Shown: piece after piece, positions 33,979 through 46,139 of the stretch
Numbering within the stretch: the stretch's first letter is position 1
How the letters are laid out: each line of letters begins with the position of its first letter
Origin: Hypericum androsaemum
Taxonomy: Eukaryota; Streptophyta; Magnoliopsida; Malpighiales; Hypericaceae
Reading direction: 5' to 3'
Length of the DNA: 64,000 nt
Assembly (NCBI GenBank): GCA_963995505.1
Contig: OZ023186.1
Coordinates: forward strand, 3,286,001-3,350,000
Translations under genes and position numbers: made by a program
The notes under the pieces: model-generated
Seen by the model: only the letters and a program-made list of their open reading frames with translations
What the model was told of the DNA's origin: nothing
Databases searched by the model: none

Positions 33979-35213
33979 TGTTGGACAAATATTAGTAAAC
34001 TATGGTTTTAACACTAGTATATAAAGCATAAGCAATATAAAGAGAAGGGTGAGAGTATGCTCACGATCACACTTGTAAGTAAGTGTGTAAGACTGCCTTC
34101 TTCGAGCTAGGGATTTCAGATTCAATCCTGGACGAGGCCACTGTTTAACCGTGTGCCCTTAAACTCTTATTACCCGCTTATATGCTTCAGGCCTCCATGG
34201 GTAAGAGAGTTCCCAAGGTACAACGCCCAACCTCGTGTACAAAAGGAAGCACTTTCGTACACCTTTCGAATCTTTCACAGCCTTAGAACTCCGACTCTTT
34301 TATGCAAGAATGATGTGATGATGTTGAGGGAAAAGTAGAGAGCTCTGAAGAGATGGGATGATCTGGAATGAAGGAGGAGGGCTCCTTTTATAGGCAGCCA
34401 AGGACCTCCAACCTCAAAATCTGAAATAAATGGCAGCCATGAATACCCCTCATAACTTTGCTGTTACAAGAGCCATGATTACCTCTTATTTACATTGGCT
34501 GTTACCTTTGAATTCAAATCTCATATTTTTAAATTCAAAGAGACACTTTCTGGAAGGAGAAGAAGGATCTGGAAGATGGGCTTGTCCAAGCTTAAGCCCA
34601 ACAGACTTAGAGCCCAGAATCGCTGCAACAGGTCCGGCCCAGCTCTAAAAAGATAAGGCCATGGAACCTGGAACAATTCCCACAAACCCATAATCCCACA
34701 CCCCGCAACCCGCACCCGAGCCCGGCCCGGCCCGACCCAGTCCGGGACGGGGCGAGGTGCGCGCGCGTGCGTGCGTGCCAAGCCGAGCCAAGCCAGCCAG
34801 CCGGCCGGACGGACGGTGCGAGAAGCTTCTCCCTTCTCCACCAGTTTACCATGCTAGACTTTTAGTCCCTTATAAACTTGTCTCAGCATGGTGCGCTAAC
34901 CAATGTGGGACTGTGCTTATTTCAATAATAACCATACCACTTTAAAGCCAATTTTCATTCACCCCGAGAATTAGATTTTAGCATGTGTTATATATCGTTA
35001 CGAAGCTCTATCAACGAGCTTCGTATTGATCTCACAAACACCTAAAATCAATTGGTGTGACCTTCAATTAAATTAGCTCAAAGTTGCCCACTAATTACTT
35101 AGTTATTATATTTAATTAAGATTCTTCCTCTAATTAAATACTTGGGCCAAAGCCCAATACACTCACTTGTATTGGGCCATCTCTTCCTTGGTTAATAAAC
35201 AAATTCTCCAACA
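33979..35213 (-). repeat. 3' LTR of the copia element
   Basis: 1235 bp. It carries a strikingly GC-rich island with GCGCGC and GTGCGTGCGTGC runs (about 34690-34820) in otherwise AT-rich sequence. The frames 34521-34841 and 34607-34852 (minus) and 34757-34945 (plus) come from that island and are not genes. Confidence 0.93.
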
Positions 35214-35850
35214 ATCTCCCACATGAATGCAAAATGGCTTATATGACATGAGCCTACCAATGCTACATGCAACTTAGAGTTCTGCGAGAATTTGTTACAT
35301 CAGGAAAGGTGGTTGAAAACCTTGAACCTTCCTTAGTGAAATACCTTCGGATATACTTGCCAACCAGTGGACGTGATGCCTTGAACTGTTTGGCATTTTT
35401 TATGTATACCAAGACAAAGGTACTCATACAACTCCTTCTCAAACCACTACTTGGTTCTTTCGTTGTTGTCCATTTTGGCCCTTGACTGCCTTGGAAACTT
35501 TATCGAACGCTCTAGAGATTTAGCCCTTAACTCATCTCATAGAAGCGGCCCCTTCACATTCGATATAGGTGATCTCTTATAAGGAGTATCCTGCCATACC
35601 CCACTTACATATACTTGAAGTATAAGGATCATTAAAAGCTTAAAGCTTAACCTTCACATGGACAGGTCTATCACTCTTTTATCATAGGAATAAGAAAGGA
35701 ACTCAATTTCCCGAGTGCTTTGTTCGACCCTAGCCTCACAATTCGGTTGTCCTTTTGAACCTGCAGATCGGGGTTTACGATCCAGGTTGGGTTGCCATCA
35801 TGGGTTTAGATCATTTCGTGGGCTTTAACCCCATTCTCCTCGATGATACC

Positions 35851-38800
35851 TCAATTTTGGTCTCTCGTTAGACCTTTAGTAAATAGATCAGCGATGTTCT
35901 CTTTTGACTTTACATAGTCTAAAGAAATCACACCCGTTCTCAATAATATTTTCACAGATTTATGTCTACGACGTATGTGTCTAGACTTTCCATTATATAC
36001 ATTGTTTTGTGCTCTTCCGATAGCTGATTGACTATCACAGTGCACGCTAATGGGAGGCACTAGTTTTGACCACATTTGGATGTCCTCCAAGAAACTTTGG
36101 AGCCAATCTGCCTCTTCAGCTGCTAGATCCAACGCTATGAATTCTGATTCCATAGTTGATCTAGCAATGCAAGTTTGTTTGCATGATCTCCACGAGACCG
36201 CTGCTCCTCTAATTGTAAATACGTATCCGCTCGTAGATTTTATATTATTGGAGTCCGAGATCCAGTTCGCGTTTGAATACCTTCCAGAACGGTGGGATAT
36301 CTCGTATAGTGTAATCCATAGTTAGCAGTGTACCTTAGGTATCTAAGAACTCTAACTATCACTTTCCAATGTTTATAATTGGGATTACTCGTATATCTCG
36401 ATAATCTGTTTACCGAGTTCGCAATATCTGGTCTAGTACAGTCCATGAGGTACATTAGACTGTCTATAACTCTAGAATAATCTAGTTGTCTCACACTCTC
36501 TCCACGATTCTTGCAGAGACTTGACACCACTTCCATAGGAGTTCTCGCAATTACATTGCTATCCTTATCAAATTTGTCAAGTATCTTTTCGACATAGTGA
36601 CCTTGGGAAAGCGCGTAACCTTCTGAAGTCTTGGTAATTTTTATCCCAAGTATTACATCAGCTTGTCCCAAGTCTTTCATGTCAAAATTTTGCGACAACA
36701 TTCTCTTGGTAATTTTGATATTATCATTATTACCTACGATCAACATGTCATCTACGTAGAGACAAACTATCACATAGTCGTTATCATCTCCTTTCACGTA
36801 GACACATTTATCATATTGGTTTATCTGAAACTCGTTAGATAGCATTACACTATCAAACTTTTCGTGCCATTGTTTAGGTGCTTGTTTTAGTCCATACAAG
36901 GATTTTGCAAGTTTACACACCTTATGTTCTTTACCTGGAACCACAAACCCTTCGGGTTGTTCCATGTAAATCTCCTCTTCCAAATCTCCATTAAGGAAGG
37001 CTATCTTCACATCCATTTGATGGATCTCTAGGTTAAACAAAGCCGCCAAGGCTATGACTAACCTAATAGACGTTTTCCTGGAGACAGGAGCATATGTGTC
37101 AAAATAATCAACACCCTTAGTTTGCTTGTAGCCTTTAACAACAAGTCTTACCTTGTACTTATCCACTGTACCATCAGGCTTCATCTTCCTTTTGAAGATC
37201 CACTTATGGCTTAGTGGTTTACTACCCAGAGGTAGATCTACTAGTTCCCAAGTATGATTATGTAAGATAGACTCTATCTCACTATTCACCGCTTCCTTCC
37301 AAAGAGCAGAGTCTGTAGAGGACATTACTTCTTTGTAGGTTACTGGATCCTTTTCTAACAGATTATTAGGAAATCTGATCCGAAAGACTTTTCTTTCCTA
37401 GCCCTTTTCCCACGTCTAGGCTCTTCAACTTCATCTTGAAGTTTCTCTCCCCCCACATTGCTCCCATTTTGGTCAACTTGACGGTCAACTCTAGTTCGAG
37501 CTATGTGAGGAAAGATTTTCTCGAAGAATGAAGCATCCCTAGCTTCAATGATAGTATTTACGTGGACATCAGAGTTGTCTGACTTGTGTACTAAGAATCG
37601 ATATGCAGCACTATCTTGTGCATAACCGATAAACACACAATCCACCGTCTTGGGTCCTATCCTCGTCCTTTTAGGAGGTGGGATCGGAACCTTAGCAAGA
37701 CATCCCCAAACCCTTAGGAATTTATAGCTAGGCGAATGACCTTTCCATAATTCGTAAGGTATTTTATCCAACTTTTTATGTGGTACCCTATTGAGCACAT
37801 AGTTGGTCGAAAGCACAGCTTCCCCCCACAAATTTCTTGGTAATCCGGAACTAATAAACATTGCATTCATCATTTCCTTAAGCGTCCTATTCTTCCTTTC
37901 CGCAATTCCATTTTGCTCGGGAGAATAAGGCGCCGTGGTTTGATGAATGATTCCATTCTCGGTACAAACTTGTGCAAATGGAGATTCATATTCACCCCCT
38001 CGGTCACTTTGAAGATTTTTGATCTTCTTGCCAAGTTGGTTCTCAACTTCATTCTTATAGTGAATGAACATGTCTATTGCTTCGTCTTTACTTCTCATCA
38101 AGTAGACATAGCAATACCTCGTACAATCGTCGATAAAAGTTATAAAATAATTTTTACCGCCACGCGTTTGTATGTATTTTAAATCACATACATCGGTGTG
38201 GATTAAATCCAACGGTTCCGTGCTTCGCTCAATCGAGTGGGAAGATGTTTTGGCGTATTTGGCCTCAACACAAGTCTTGCACTTATGTTTGTGATCGATG
38301 TTGAATTTCAGTAGTAGGTTAAGTGATATTAGCCTTTGCAAAGACTTATAATTAACATGACCTAGTCTACCATGCCATAAATGTAACAACGCGCGAGAAT
38401 AAGCAACCTTTACTTTTTTATTAGCCTTCTCGACAATATTCATTACATCATTGCTCGTGCTAGCCTTATTGGCGGCACCCACATCAATCTTATCATTAGA
38501 CTTTGCCTTGGGAGCTAAAGTCATTACACTCATCTTAAACAGATTGTTGGTCAAGTAGCCCTTGCCAACGAACATCCCTCCCTTGGACATGATGACCTTA
38601 TCAGACTCAAACACGAGCCGAAAGCCCCTCTTATTGAGCACCACTCCAGAGATGAGATTCTTCTGGATCACGGGCACATGCATCACATCGGTCAAGATGA
38701 GCTCCTTGCCCGAGGTCATCTTCAGCATGACCGTCCCTTTGCCTTCAACCTTCGAGACTGTAGAATTTCCCATGTAGCAGTTCTCATCATTGACCGGTTG

Positions 38801-39928
38801 ATAGGTCTTGAACATCTATTTGTTGGCACAAATGTGGCGGATAGCCCCTGTGTCCACCCACCATTCCTTCGAGTTCCCACCCACGAGGTTCACCTTGGAC
38901 ACAACGGCCGTGAGGTGCATCTCATCGAGGTCGGAGCTCAAGCTAGCCTCTGTAATGTTAGCATTAGCGGGCTTCTTCTTCTTGCCCTTACTTGGTCCTG
39001 CCGTCTTCTTACACTCCGCAGCTAGACGTTTGTAGCAATCTTTGGCACGATGGCCGATCTTGTTGCAAACAAAGTAGGTATCGATAAAGCTCTTATTCTG
39101 AGCATCTCCCTTGGAATCATTTGAGTATTTTCGCTTGTTCCCACGGGAGCTCCCCCCGGTCTCGACCACATTGGCCTTAGCAACCATGCCACTTGGTTTC
39201 TTATCAACCTTTCGGTTGTCTTGCTCGATGCGCAACCTTCGGATAAGGTCCTCGAGAGTCATCTTCTTCCTCTTGTGCTTGAGGTACATCTTAAAGTCCT
39301 TCCAAGATGGTGGTAATTTCTCAATCACCATCGCCATTTGGAGGGCATCATTGATGGCCATTTCCTCCATTGCAAGATCATGGAAGATCAATTGCAACTC
39401 TTCGCATTGTTCCACAATGCTCTTTCCATCGACCATCCGATAGTCGTGGAAGCGCCCGGCCATAAATTTCTTTGCACCGGCATCGTCAACTTTATATTTG
39501 TGCTCCAACGATTCCCAAAGATCCTTAGACGTTTCTTTGGTATAGTACACGCCGTAAAGCGAATCGTCGAGAGAACACAATATATAGTTACAACATAGGT
39601 AATCTTCATGTACCCATGCGTTGTGGATCGCGGTTTGATGCTGATCACTCACATTCTCTTTGGGTTTCTCTTCCTTGACATACCGGCTAAAGTTCAAGGC
39701 GGTCAAGTAGAACAATATTTTTTGTTGCCATCTCTTGAAATTTCCACTCTTGAACTTTTCCGGTTTCTCAAGATGAGAGTACGGCAGTGGCATTGGGTGT
39801 CTATGACCCGGCATGACGGCCTCAGCGCCGCTAGCCCTCACAACAGGAACCTCCTCGTTCAAGTTGTCATTAGCGGTGTTTGTCGCACCGGAGTTGTTAA
39901 GTGGGGGAGAGTTGTTAATTCCAGCCAT
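35851..39928 (-). pseudogene. Copia gag-pol polyprotein, broken
   Basis: Gag (39928-38816) starts MAGINNSPPLNN, has a UBN2-type core (HEDYLCCNYILCSLDDSLY) and a zinc knuckle whose first Cys is replaced (YFVCNKIGHRAKDC), then the protease start WWVDTGAIRHIC. A single in-frame TAG (38816-38818) interrupts at ANK*MFKTYQ. The next frame (38815-37355) has HLWHGRLGHVNYKSL, the integrase core (HTDVC, DDCTRYCYVYL, SDRGGEYES) and TAPYSPEQNG. A one-base frameshift near 37370 leads to RT (37325-36240: [21 protein letters not shown]). A second one-base frameshift near 36290 precedes RNase H (36153-35851: [16 protein letters not shown]). With three separate lesions, autonomous activity is not expected. 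Confidence 0.93.
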
Positions 39929-40420
39929 CTAAAAATATCACCAATACACGTTCGTAAGTAATCAGTTTGAAAACCAACCCTTTTTTAAAATCTCAAAATC
40001 TTTGAGGTGTACTGCTCGTAATTGTTGAGCACACACTGAAATATTTAAACGCTTAATTTCATACACAGGAAACAATATTTAACTTTCCGCAAATTGTCGT
40101 TATAGAGCGAGACGATTAAATATATCACTTAATTGTTTTCGTTCAATTACCACAGGTTTTAATAATTAAATTGCATACGCAGCAGCAGATTCCAATTGGA
40201 CATTAGCGAATTTCATTACGTTAAATGATCATTGTCTAATAATGATTATTCAATCACTTTTATCTTTGATCATACAGGCAAGTAAACTGTAAAGCCAAAT
40301 GAATATATTATGACAAACACTCACAGAATACTTTGTGAACAGAGCAAATGTATGAATCACAGACTAAACCTCGACATAATTTATTAATATTATGAATAGA
40401 TAGTACTAAGAGTTTAAGAT

Positions 40421-41666
40421 TGTTGGACAAATATTAGTAAACTATAGTTTTAACACTAGTATATAAAGCATAAGCAATATAAAGAGAAGGGTGAGAGTAT
40501 GCTCACGATCACACTTGTAAGTAAGTGTGTAAGACCGCCTTCTTCGAACTAGGAATTTTGGATTCAATCCTGGACGAGGCCACAGTTTAACCGTGTGCCC
40601 TTAAACTCTTATTACCCGCCTATATGCTTCAGGCCTCCGTGGGTAAGAGAGTTCCCAAGGTACAACGCCCAACCTCGTGTACAAAAGGAAGCACTTTCGT
40701 ACACCTTTCGAACCTTTCACAGCCTTAGAACTCTGACTCTTTTATTCAAGAATGATGTGATGATGTTGAGGGAGAAGTAGAGAGCTCTTAAGAGATGGGA
40801 TGATCTGGAATGAAGGAGGAGGGTTCCTTTTATAGGCAGCCAAGGACCTCCAACCTCAAAATCTGAAATAAATGGCAGCTATGAATACCCCTCATAACTT
40901 TGCTGTTACAAGAGCCATGATTACCCCTTATTTACATTGGCTGTTACCTTTGAATTCAAATCTCACGTTTTTGAATTCAAAGAGACACTTTCTGGAAGGA
41001 GAAGAAGGATCTGGAAGATGGGCTTGTCCAAGCTTAAGCCCAACGGACTTAGAGCCCTGAATCGCTGCAACAAGTCCGGCCTAGCTCTAAAAAGATAAGG
41101 CCATGGAACCTGGAACAATTTCTACAAACCCATAATCCCATAACCTGCAACCCGCACCCGAGCCCGACCCGGCCCGACCCAGTCCGGGACGGGGCAGGGC
41201 GCGCGCGCGTGCGTGCGTGCCGAGCTGAGCCAAGCCAAGCCAAGCCAGCCGGCCGGCCAGACGGACGGTGCGAGAAGCTTCTCCCTTCTCCACCAGTTTA
41301 CCCATGCTAGACTTTTAGTCCCTTATAAACTTGTCTCACCATGGTGTGCTAACCAATGTAGAATTGTGCTTATTTCAATAACAACCATACCACTTTAAAG
41401 CCAATTTTCATTCACCCCGAGAATTGGATTTTAGCATGTGTTATATATCGTTACGAAGCTCTATCAACGAGCTTCGTATTGATCTCACAAACACTCAAAA
41501 TCAATTGGTGTGACCTTCAATTAAATTAGCTCAAAGTTACCCACTAATTACTTAGTTATTATATTTAATTAGGATTCTCCCTCTAATTAAATACTTGGGC
41601 CAAAGCCCAATACACTCACTTGTATTGGGCCATCTCTTCCTTGGTTAATAAACCAATTCTCCAACA
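40421..41666 (-). repeat. 5' LTR of the copia element
   Basis: 1246 bp, the partner of 33979-35213, with the same GC-rich island (about 41130-41270). A TATA-like word TTTATAAGG on the minus strand near 41320 could be the LTR promoter. A 490-bp untranslated leader (39929-40420) separates it from gag. Confidence 0.93.
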
Positions 41667-41809
41667 ACAACTACTTAAATCAAAGAGTTATTTAACTTAC
41701 CCAAGAGGTCTATCGACAATTACTTGGATCAACTGATGAGATTAATATTCTTAGTTAACCAATTGGTCTCGTTCGACCTTGTAAACGCAAAAATGTTAAA
41801 TAATTCTGC

Positions 41810-42020
41810 GGGTTTTGATGAGCCGGTCGCAACCTACCAAGAGAGGATTATATACCATTTAGGATGTAAATATTACAAATTAATAAAAAGTCATTTAAAA
41901 AATAATGTTAGATACTTCTACGATAGGGTTTTGACTAGTCGGCTGTCGCAACCTAGCAAAAGGCATTATATACCATTTAGGATGTAAATATTACATATTA
42001 ATAAAATATTATTAAAAAAA
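41810..42020. repeat. Tandem duplication, 118-bp unit
   Basis: TATACCATTTAGGATGTAAATATTAC occurs at 41851 and 41969, each preceded by CAACCTA.CAA and GGGTTTTGA. Two copies, moderately diverged. Confidence 0.85.
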
Positions 42021-42126
42021 TAATGTTAAATATACCTAGTTTGAATTCGGATTAATCGATGCTGTGATGTCCGGATACTACGTGGTCTTAAAATAAAATC
42101 CAAAAATTATTTAAAAAAATCCAAAC

Positions 42127-42720
42127 GATGGCATTCCTCATGCCGTCGGTATTTCTGATCACAAGCTCAAGGATATTGCATCATTCATCGACAATCGTAC
42201 ATGCGAAGATCAATCCAAGGAATTGACGACGGTCCTAAGACTGAGTTGGATACTTTTGGACAAGAAGTCTGGCAAAACAGTGAACTTGTCCAGCTCGAAC
42301 CCGATTTCAGTTCGCAGGGATGGCCCTCACGACGGAGACTACCTGGCAGAATTCGGGTGTATTCTACCAATCAACCAAAACAAGCCTGGAAAGTGCATTA
42401 TAACTGCTAGATTCAATGTGGGTGCCGATTGCAATGAAGCTTGGTCTCTGAATTGCAGAGAACTGAGCTTGGAGATCGAAGATATGGAGGGATCTAAATT
42501 AAGAACAGAGAAGAGCTTAGAAATCTTGAACAGGGCGCTGTTCAGTCCTCGGAGTAGAAACCAAATCAATGTGGAAGAGGGCTACCGTAGATACGAGGAG
42601 GAGAGAAACATAATGTTGAAACGAAAATAATTCGCTCAGAAATTAATTGGTCGAGTGTTCTTGGTAGCTGAGGTCGTGGCATTTGTAACTTGTTCATATA
42701 CTTTGAAATTCTTATTTTAG
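42127..42720 (+). pseudogene. F-box gene relic 1 (At2g36090 type), 5' truncated
   Basis: Matches the C-terminal two thirds of the relics at 44094 and 58665, starting at GGCATTCCT (about 42129). The F-box and the first 120 or so codons are missing. The frame is open from 42129 through VLRLSWILLDKKSGK, SVRRDGPHDGDYLAEFGCIL, WSLN.RELSLEIEDMEGSK and YEEERN. It reaches a TAA at 42628-42630, where copy 3 has a Glu codon. Beyond that stop the same frame continues with a hydrophobic tail (GRVFLVAEVVAFVTCSYTLKF) to a TAG ending at 42720. The pattern DPIKKRAVNLSS..PVSVQRHW and VSLQVEDMEG is what I remember of Arabidopsis At2g36090-type F-box proteins. Confidence 0.8.
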
Positions 42721-43990
42721 GGAACAGGAGAAAATTCTTTTACGTATATAAGCTGTGTGTATACAAGAGATTCAAATGATGTATATAATATTCAATTGAT
42801 TATGTTTTGCAACTGAATTTAGAAATTTGAGATGATTATATAATATGTGCTATAAGCCAAAAGACATTTTCCCTAACAATGTAGAGGAATCGACGGAAGT
42901 CAAGAGTTCAATTTCTAACAGTTGTAATAAAAATTTATCTATTAAAAAAAATGTGCCATGCACTTCCCTCCTACGTCTTGATTACTTGTATTTTGGAAAT
43001 TCGGATGGACTAAACAAGCATAACGACAACTTATTAAAGTCGAGACAAGTACAAGGATACAAACATTCTACACTATCTCCACAAAATCTTACGGTGTCAA
43101 TAAGATGGGGAGTTATTAGCAAAAAATAAAAATAAACGATGGGGCCATAGCTTTCTCTGGTAAATCGTTTGTAATTGTCGTCAATTCAATAAGTTGGGGA
43201 TATATTGCTAAAAAAAAAATAAGTTGGGGATATAGCATAGAAAAATTCCAAGGAAACGAAAAGGCAATTTTTGGTTGCAAAACCATAAACCACTGTATCA
43301 CCAGGAAGCACGTAGATAATCCTGTTAAAGATATAACAAGTCCAGCTCAGCACAAGTCAAAGAATTTCACTAAAACATAACACAAGTACCAAAATTAAAC
43401 TTGCTCGAATGGCACAAAGCGTTATATGAATTGACGGAAAGTACAAGTTCGATTCTAGTGTAAAATTTTACTTCTAAAAAACACAACTTAGAAAATTAAT
43501 CTTGATCAAATTGGCAAATCAAAACATTCAACGGTAATACACAAAAGAGTTGCATCAATGGAGATAGATTCAACGCCGAAAAATCATTGTTGTTGGTTAA
43601 TCACAAAAGATAAATCAATCCATTAGCAAATAGGTTTATTGACATTATATGAATAAGCATACTTAAAATTGATAAAAAGTTTGAAACTGAAAAATCAGTC
43701 ACCCAAATCGTCGAGAAAATTCTTAAAAAAAGAGATGATATGATACATAAAACACTTTCTTACTATGAAAGTTTTGATTATTACTAAACGAATCAAAATC
43801 ATAGCCTTGTGGCAACATCCTCAGGTGTCACTATCTTAGTACTAATCAATTCAAACATCGACTACTAAAAACAGAATATAGGCCACCACTAAAGATTCTC
43901 AACTCACAATCAGATATATTTTTTCTAATTCAAAGTGATTCCTTTTGACGAATATTTTGACTCACCCGGAATAATTGGATCCCTCAAAAT
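42721..43990. other. Intergenic, no gene seen
   Basis: AT-rich. A short duplicate AATAAGTTGGGGATAT occurs at about 43188 and 43220. The last 100 bp belong to the promoter shared with F-box relic 3. Confidence 0.5.
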
Positions 43991-43997
43991 ACCAACA

Positions 43998-44009
43998 GTA
44001 TATAAGAGA
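43998..44009 (+). promoter_or_regulatory. TATA box of F-box relic 2
   Basis: AGTATATAAGAGAAGAACAT about 95 bp before ATG 44094. The same block stands before relic 3 at 58579-58590, within about 100 bp of conserved upstream sequence (TTCCTTTTGACGAATA, AATTGGATCCC, ACCAACAGTATATAAG). Confidence 0.75.
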
Positions 44010-44093
44010 AGAACATCATCCTCCTTCCACAACCCAATCGAATCCAAGAAAACATAGAATCATCGATCCACACAGCGTATTTGCAAATTAAAG

Positions 44094-45021
44094 ATGGAGA
44101 TCATGAACAACGATATCAGGGAAAACATATTGTCCAGCCTCGAAGGCACGGCCTTGGCCTCTGTGGCATGTACTTCCTCCAAATTCCACGATCTTGCCGG
44201 AGAAGAGTCCCTCTGGAAGCGTCTCTGCAACTCCGCTTGGCCTTCCACCGCATCCAAACTAGTCGATGAGCTGATTTCCTCCTTCGTTGCGGGTGGTTTC
44301 ATTGAGTTCTATGCCAGCTCCTATCCGTTGATTGTGTATGATCACAAGGTTACAACTGTCGACGTCCAGACTTTATCACCTGGTGATCATTCCAGTCTTG
44401 TGTTGCTTGTGGATGTCTTTCTCAACGACGAGTGTGTACTCTCCAGGTTTTTCAATGGCATTCCTCAGGCCGTAGGTATCTCTGACCACAGGATCAAGGA
44501 CATAGCCAACATGTGAAGATCGATCCGAAGAACTGGCAACGGTCCTGAGATTGAGTTGGATACTTTTAGACAAGAAGTCAGGAAAAGCAGTGAATCTGTC
44601 CAGCTCGAACCCGATTGCAGTTCGCAGGGATGGCCCTCACGACGTAGACTACTTGGCAGAATTCGGGTGTATCCTACCGGTCGATCAAAACAAACCTGGC
44701 AAGTGCATAATATCTGCTAGATTCAATGTGGGTGCCGATTGCATCGAGGCTTGGTCACTGAATTGGAGGGAATTGAGCTTGGAGATTGAAGATATAGAGG
44801 GCTCTAAATTAAGTGGAAAGAAGAGCCTGGAAATCTTATACATGGCGCTATGCAGTTCTCGGAGTAGAAACCAAATCAAAGTGGAAGAGGGCTTCCGTAA
44901 ATACGAGGAGGAGAAGAGCAGAATGTTGAAACAAAAAAAATCCACTCAGAACGGCATTCGTAACTTGTTCATATCCTTTGAAATTCTTATTTTAGGGATC
45001 GAGCAGGAAAAAATTCATTAA
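44094..45021 (+). pseudogene. F-box gene relic 2 (At2g36090 type), frameshifted
   Basis: ATG 44094 opens an F-box protein: MNNDIRENILSSLEGTALAS, VACTSSKFHDLAGEESLWKR and LCNSAWPS, the F-box that would bind SKP1 in an SCF ubiquitin ligase. It stops at TGA 44514-44516. Compared with copies 1 and 3, 17 bases are missing just before that stop (after AAGGACATAGC), which shifts the frame. The remainder continues in another frame from about 44530 (WILLDKKSGKAVNLSSSNP, SLEIEDIEGSK). A second deletion near 44950 removes most of the C-terminal hydrophobic segment. The promoter block is intact, so a transcript with a truncated 140-aa F-box product remains possible. Confidence 0.85.
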
Positions 45022-45313
45022 TGTATATCTGCTTGGTGTAAATACTGTACCACTTGTATTCAGAGATGAGATAAAGGGAATATTGAATTGATAATATTTT
45101 TTTCAGGGTAATATTGAATTAATTGTAATGCATAGTGAATCTAGAAGATTGAGAAAATCATACAATATGTGCAGAACTTGAGCCAATACCCATCTGAGAA
45201 ATCTCCCTCAGAATTGAGAAAATCATATAATATGTTCATACATAGTATCTCTAACCTGAAAGTTGCTTAATGCATATCTGTTTATGTACAATCTTCTGAT
45301 AGATTATAAAGGA
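45022..45313. other. 3' flank of F-box relic 2
   Basis: Contains two similar stretches GAGAAAATCATA.AATATGT (about 45150 and 45217). No gene. Ends at the ATAAAGGA target duplication of the hAT-like island. Confidence 0.5.
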
Positions 45314-45719
45314 CTGTAGGGGTGAGGATAAATCGGTCTCATGATTTTTTCTCACATTTTGAGACCGACACTGATCAGCAAAATTTTTACAAAGTTCTGC
45401 CGACGGTATCACGGTGTTGAGCAACACCGACGGTGACACGGTGTATCGGTGAAACACAAAAATTGTCGGGCCGGCGGTGTACAAAAATTGTCCCAAAATC
45501 TGACTTTGGCCCAAAAATTGCAGAGCCTTCCAAACTATGTCCAAAAAACAAAACTATCACAGAGCCTTCCAAAACGATTTCCAACAAACAACACTTAATC
45601 ATAAAGCCTTCCAAATCGATTTCCAATAAACACGAGCCTGGTCGAGGAAGAGGCGGTCATGGAGCTGGTAGATTTTTTGAAATCCGTGGCGACAGTCTGG
45701 AGCTTGGCCCCGAGCCTCC

Positions 45720-46116
45720 TATCACGGGCTAATTGTGCGAAGGCCCGATTTGGCCATTGAGGGCCCGAACGATCGAGGTTATCTTAGAAGTTCTCTAGGT
45801 TCTTCCATGTAAAAGGCTAGAAGCTTCCTTGTATTTATTGTGTAGTTGGTAGTTGGTAGATGGTAGATGGTAGCTAGCATTTACTTTTTGGCTTTCCTTG
45901 AAGTGTATATATAAGGGTGCCTCCCTCATTTGTAATCATCCAACAATTTGAGAGCAATACTACTATAAGTGTTCCCTCACATCTTAGCATACTTTGGTAG
46001 TGTTCTCCCTCTCAAAGGGCCGAGTAGAGAGTGTTGGAGCGGGAGAGGCTGACTTAGGCGAGAGCGCTTGAGTGTCGCACGGGTTAGCTTGCGAGGGAGA
46101 GTTTTAGCCCGTGACA
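45720..46116 (+). repeat. LTR copy 1
   Basis: 397 bp. The start reads TATCACGGGCT, against TGTCACGGGCT in the inverted copy. It has a TATA box at about 45906 (TATATATAAGGGTGCC) and a GGTAG/GGTAGATGGTAG short repeat (about 45845-45875). Ends GTGACA just before the primer site. Confidence 0.85.
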
Positions 46117-46118
46117 AT

Positions 46119-46130
46119 TGGTATCAGAGC
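46119..46130 (+). other. Primer-binding site (initiator tRNA-Met)
   Basis: TGGTATCAGAGC two bases after the LTR end, the standard plant LTR-element primer site. Confidence 0.9.
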
Positions 46131-46139
46131 CAGGTTATG

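Larger units (their letters stand above)
33979..41666 (-). mobile_element. Ty1/copia LTR retrotransposon, 7.7 kb, defective
   Basis: LTRs at 33979-35213 and 40421-41666 begin TGTTGGA and end TCCAACA. The flanks ACAAC at 33974-33978 and 41667-41671 are an exact 5-bp target duplication. Gag, protease, integrase, RT and RNase H lie in copia order on the minus strand. The purine tract GTGGGAGAT abuts the 3' LTR on the minus strand (35214-35222). The sequence after the 5' LTR (minus strand ATCTTAAACTC) does not look like the usual initiator-Met primer site TGGTATCAGAGC. The LTRs differ at about 14 of the first 370 aligned bases by eye (near 4%), mostly transitions. Confidence 0.95.

Noticed and set aside
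34521..34945. Open frames with Ala/Arg/Pro-rich products
   Set aside because: They come from the GC-rich island of the copia LTR and are present in both LTRs.
36240..38815. Intact copia pol
   Set aside because: Reading frames change near 37370 and near 36290, and a stop separates gag from pol.
44551..45021. Separate gene starting at 44551
   Set aside because: It is the downstream half of F-box relic 2 after the frameshift; no promoter or F-box of its own.
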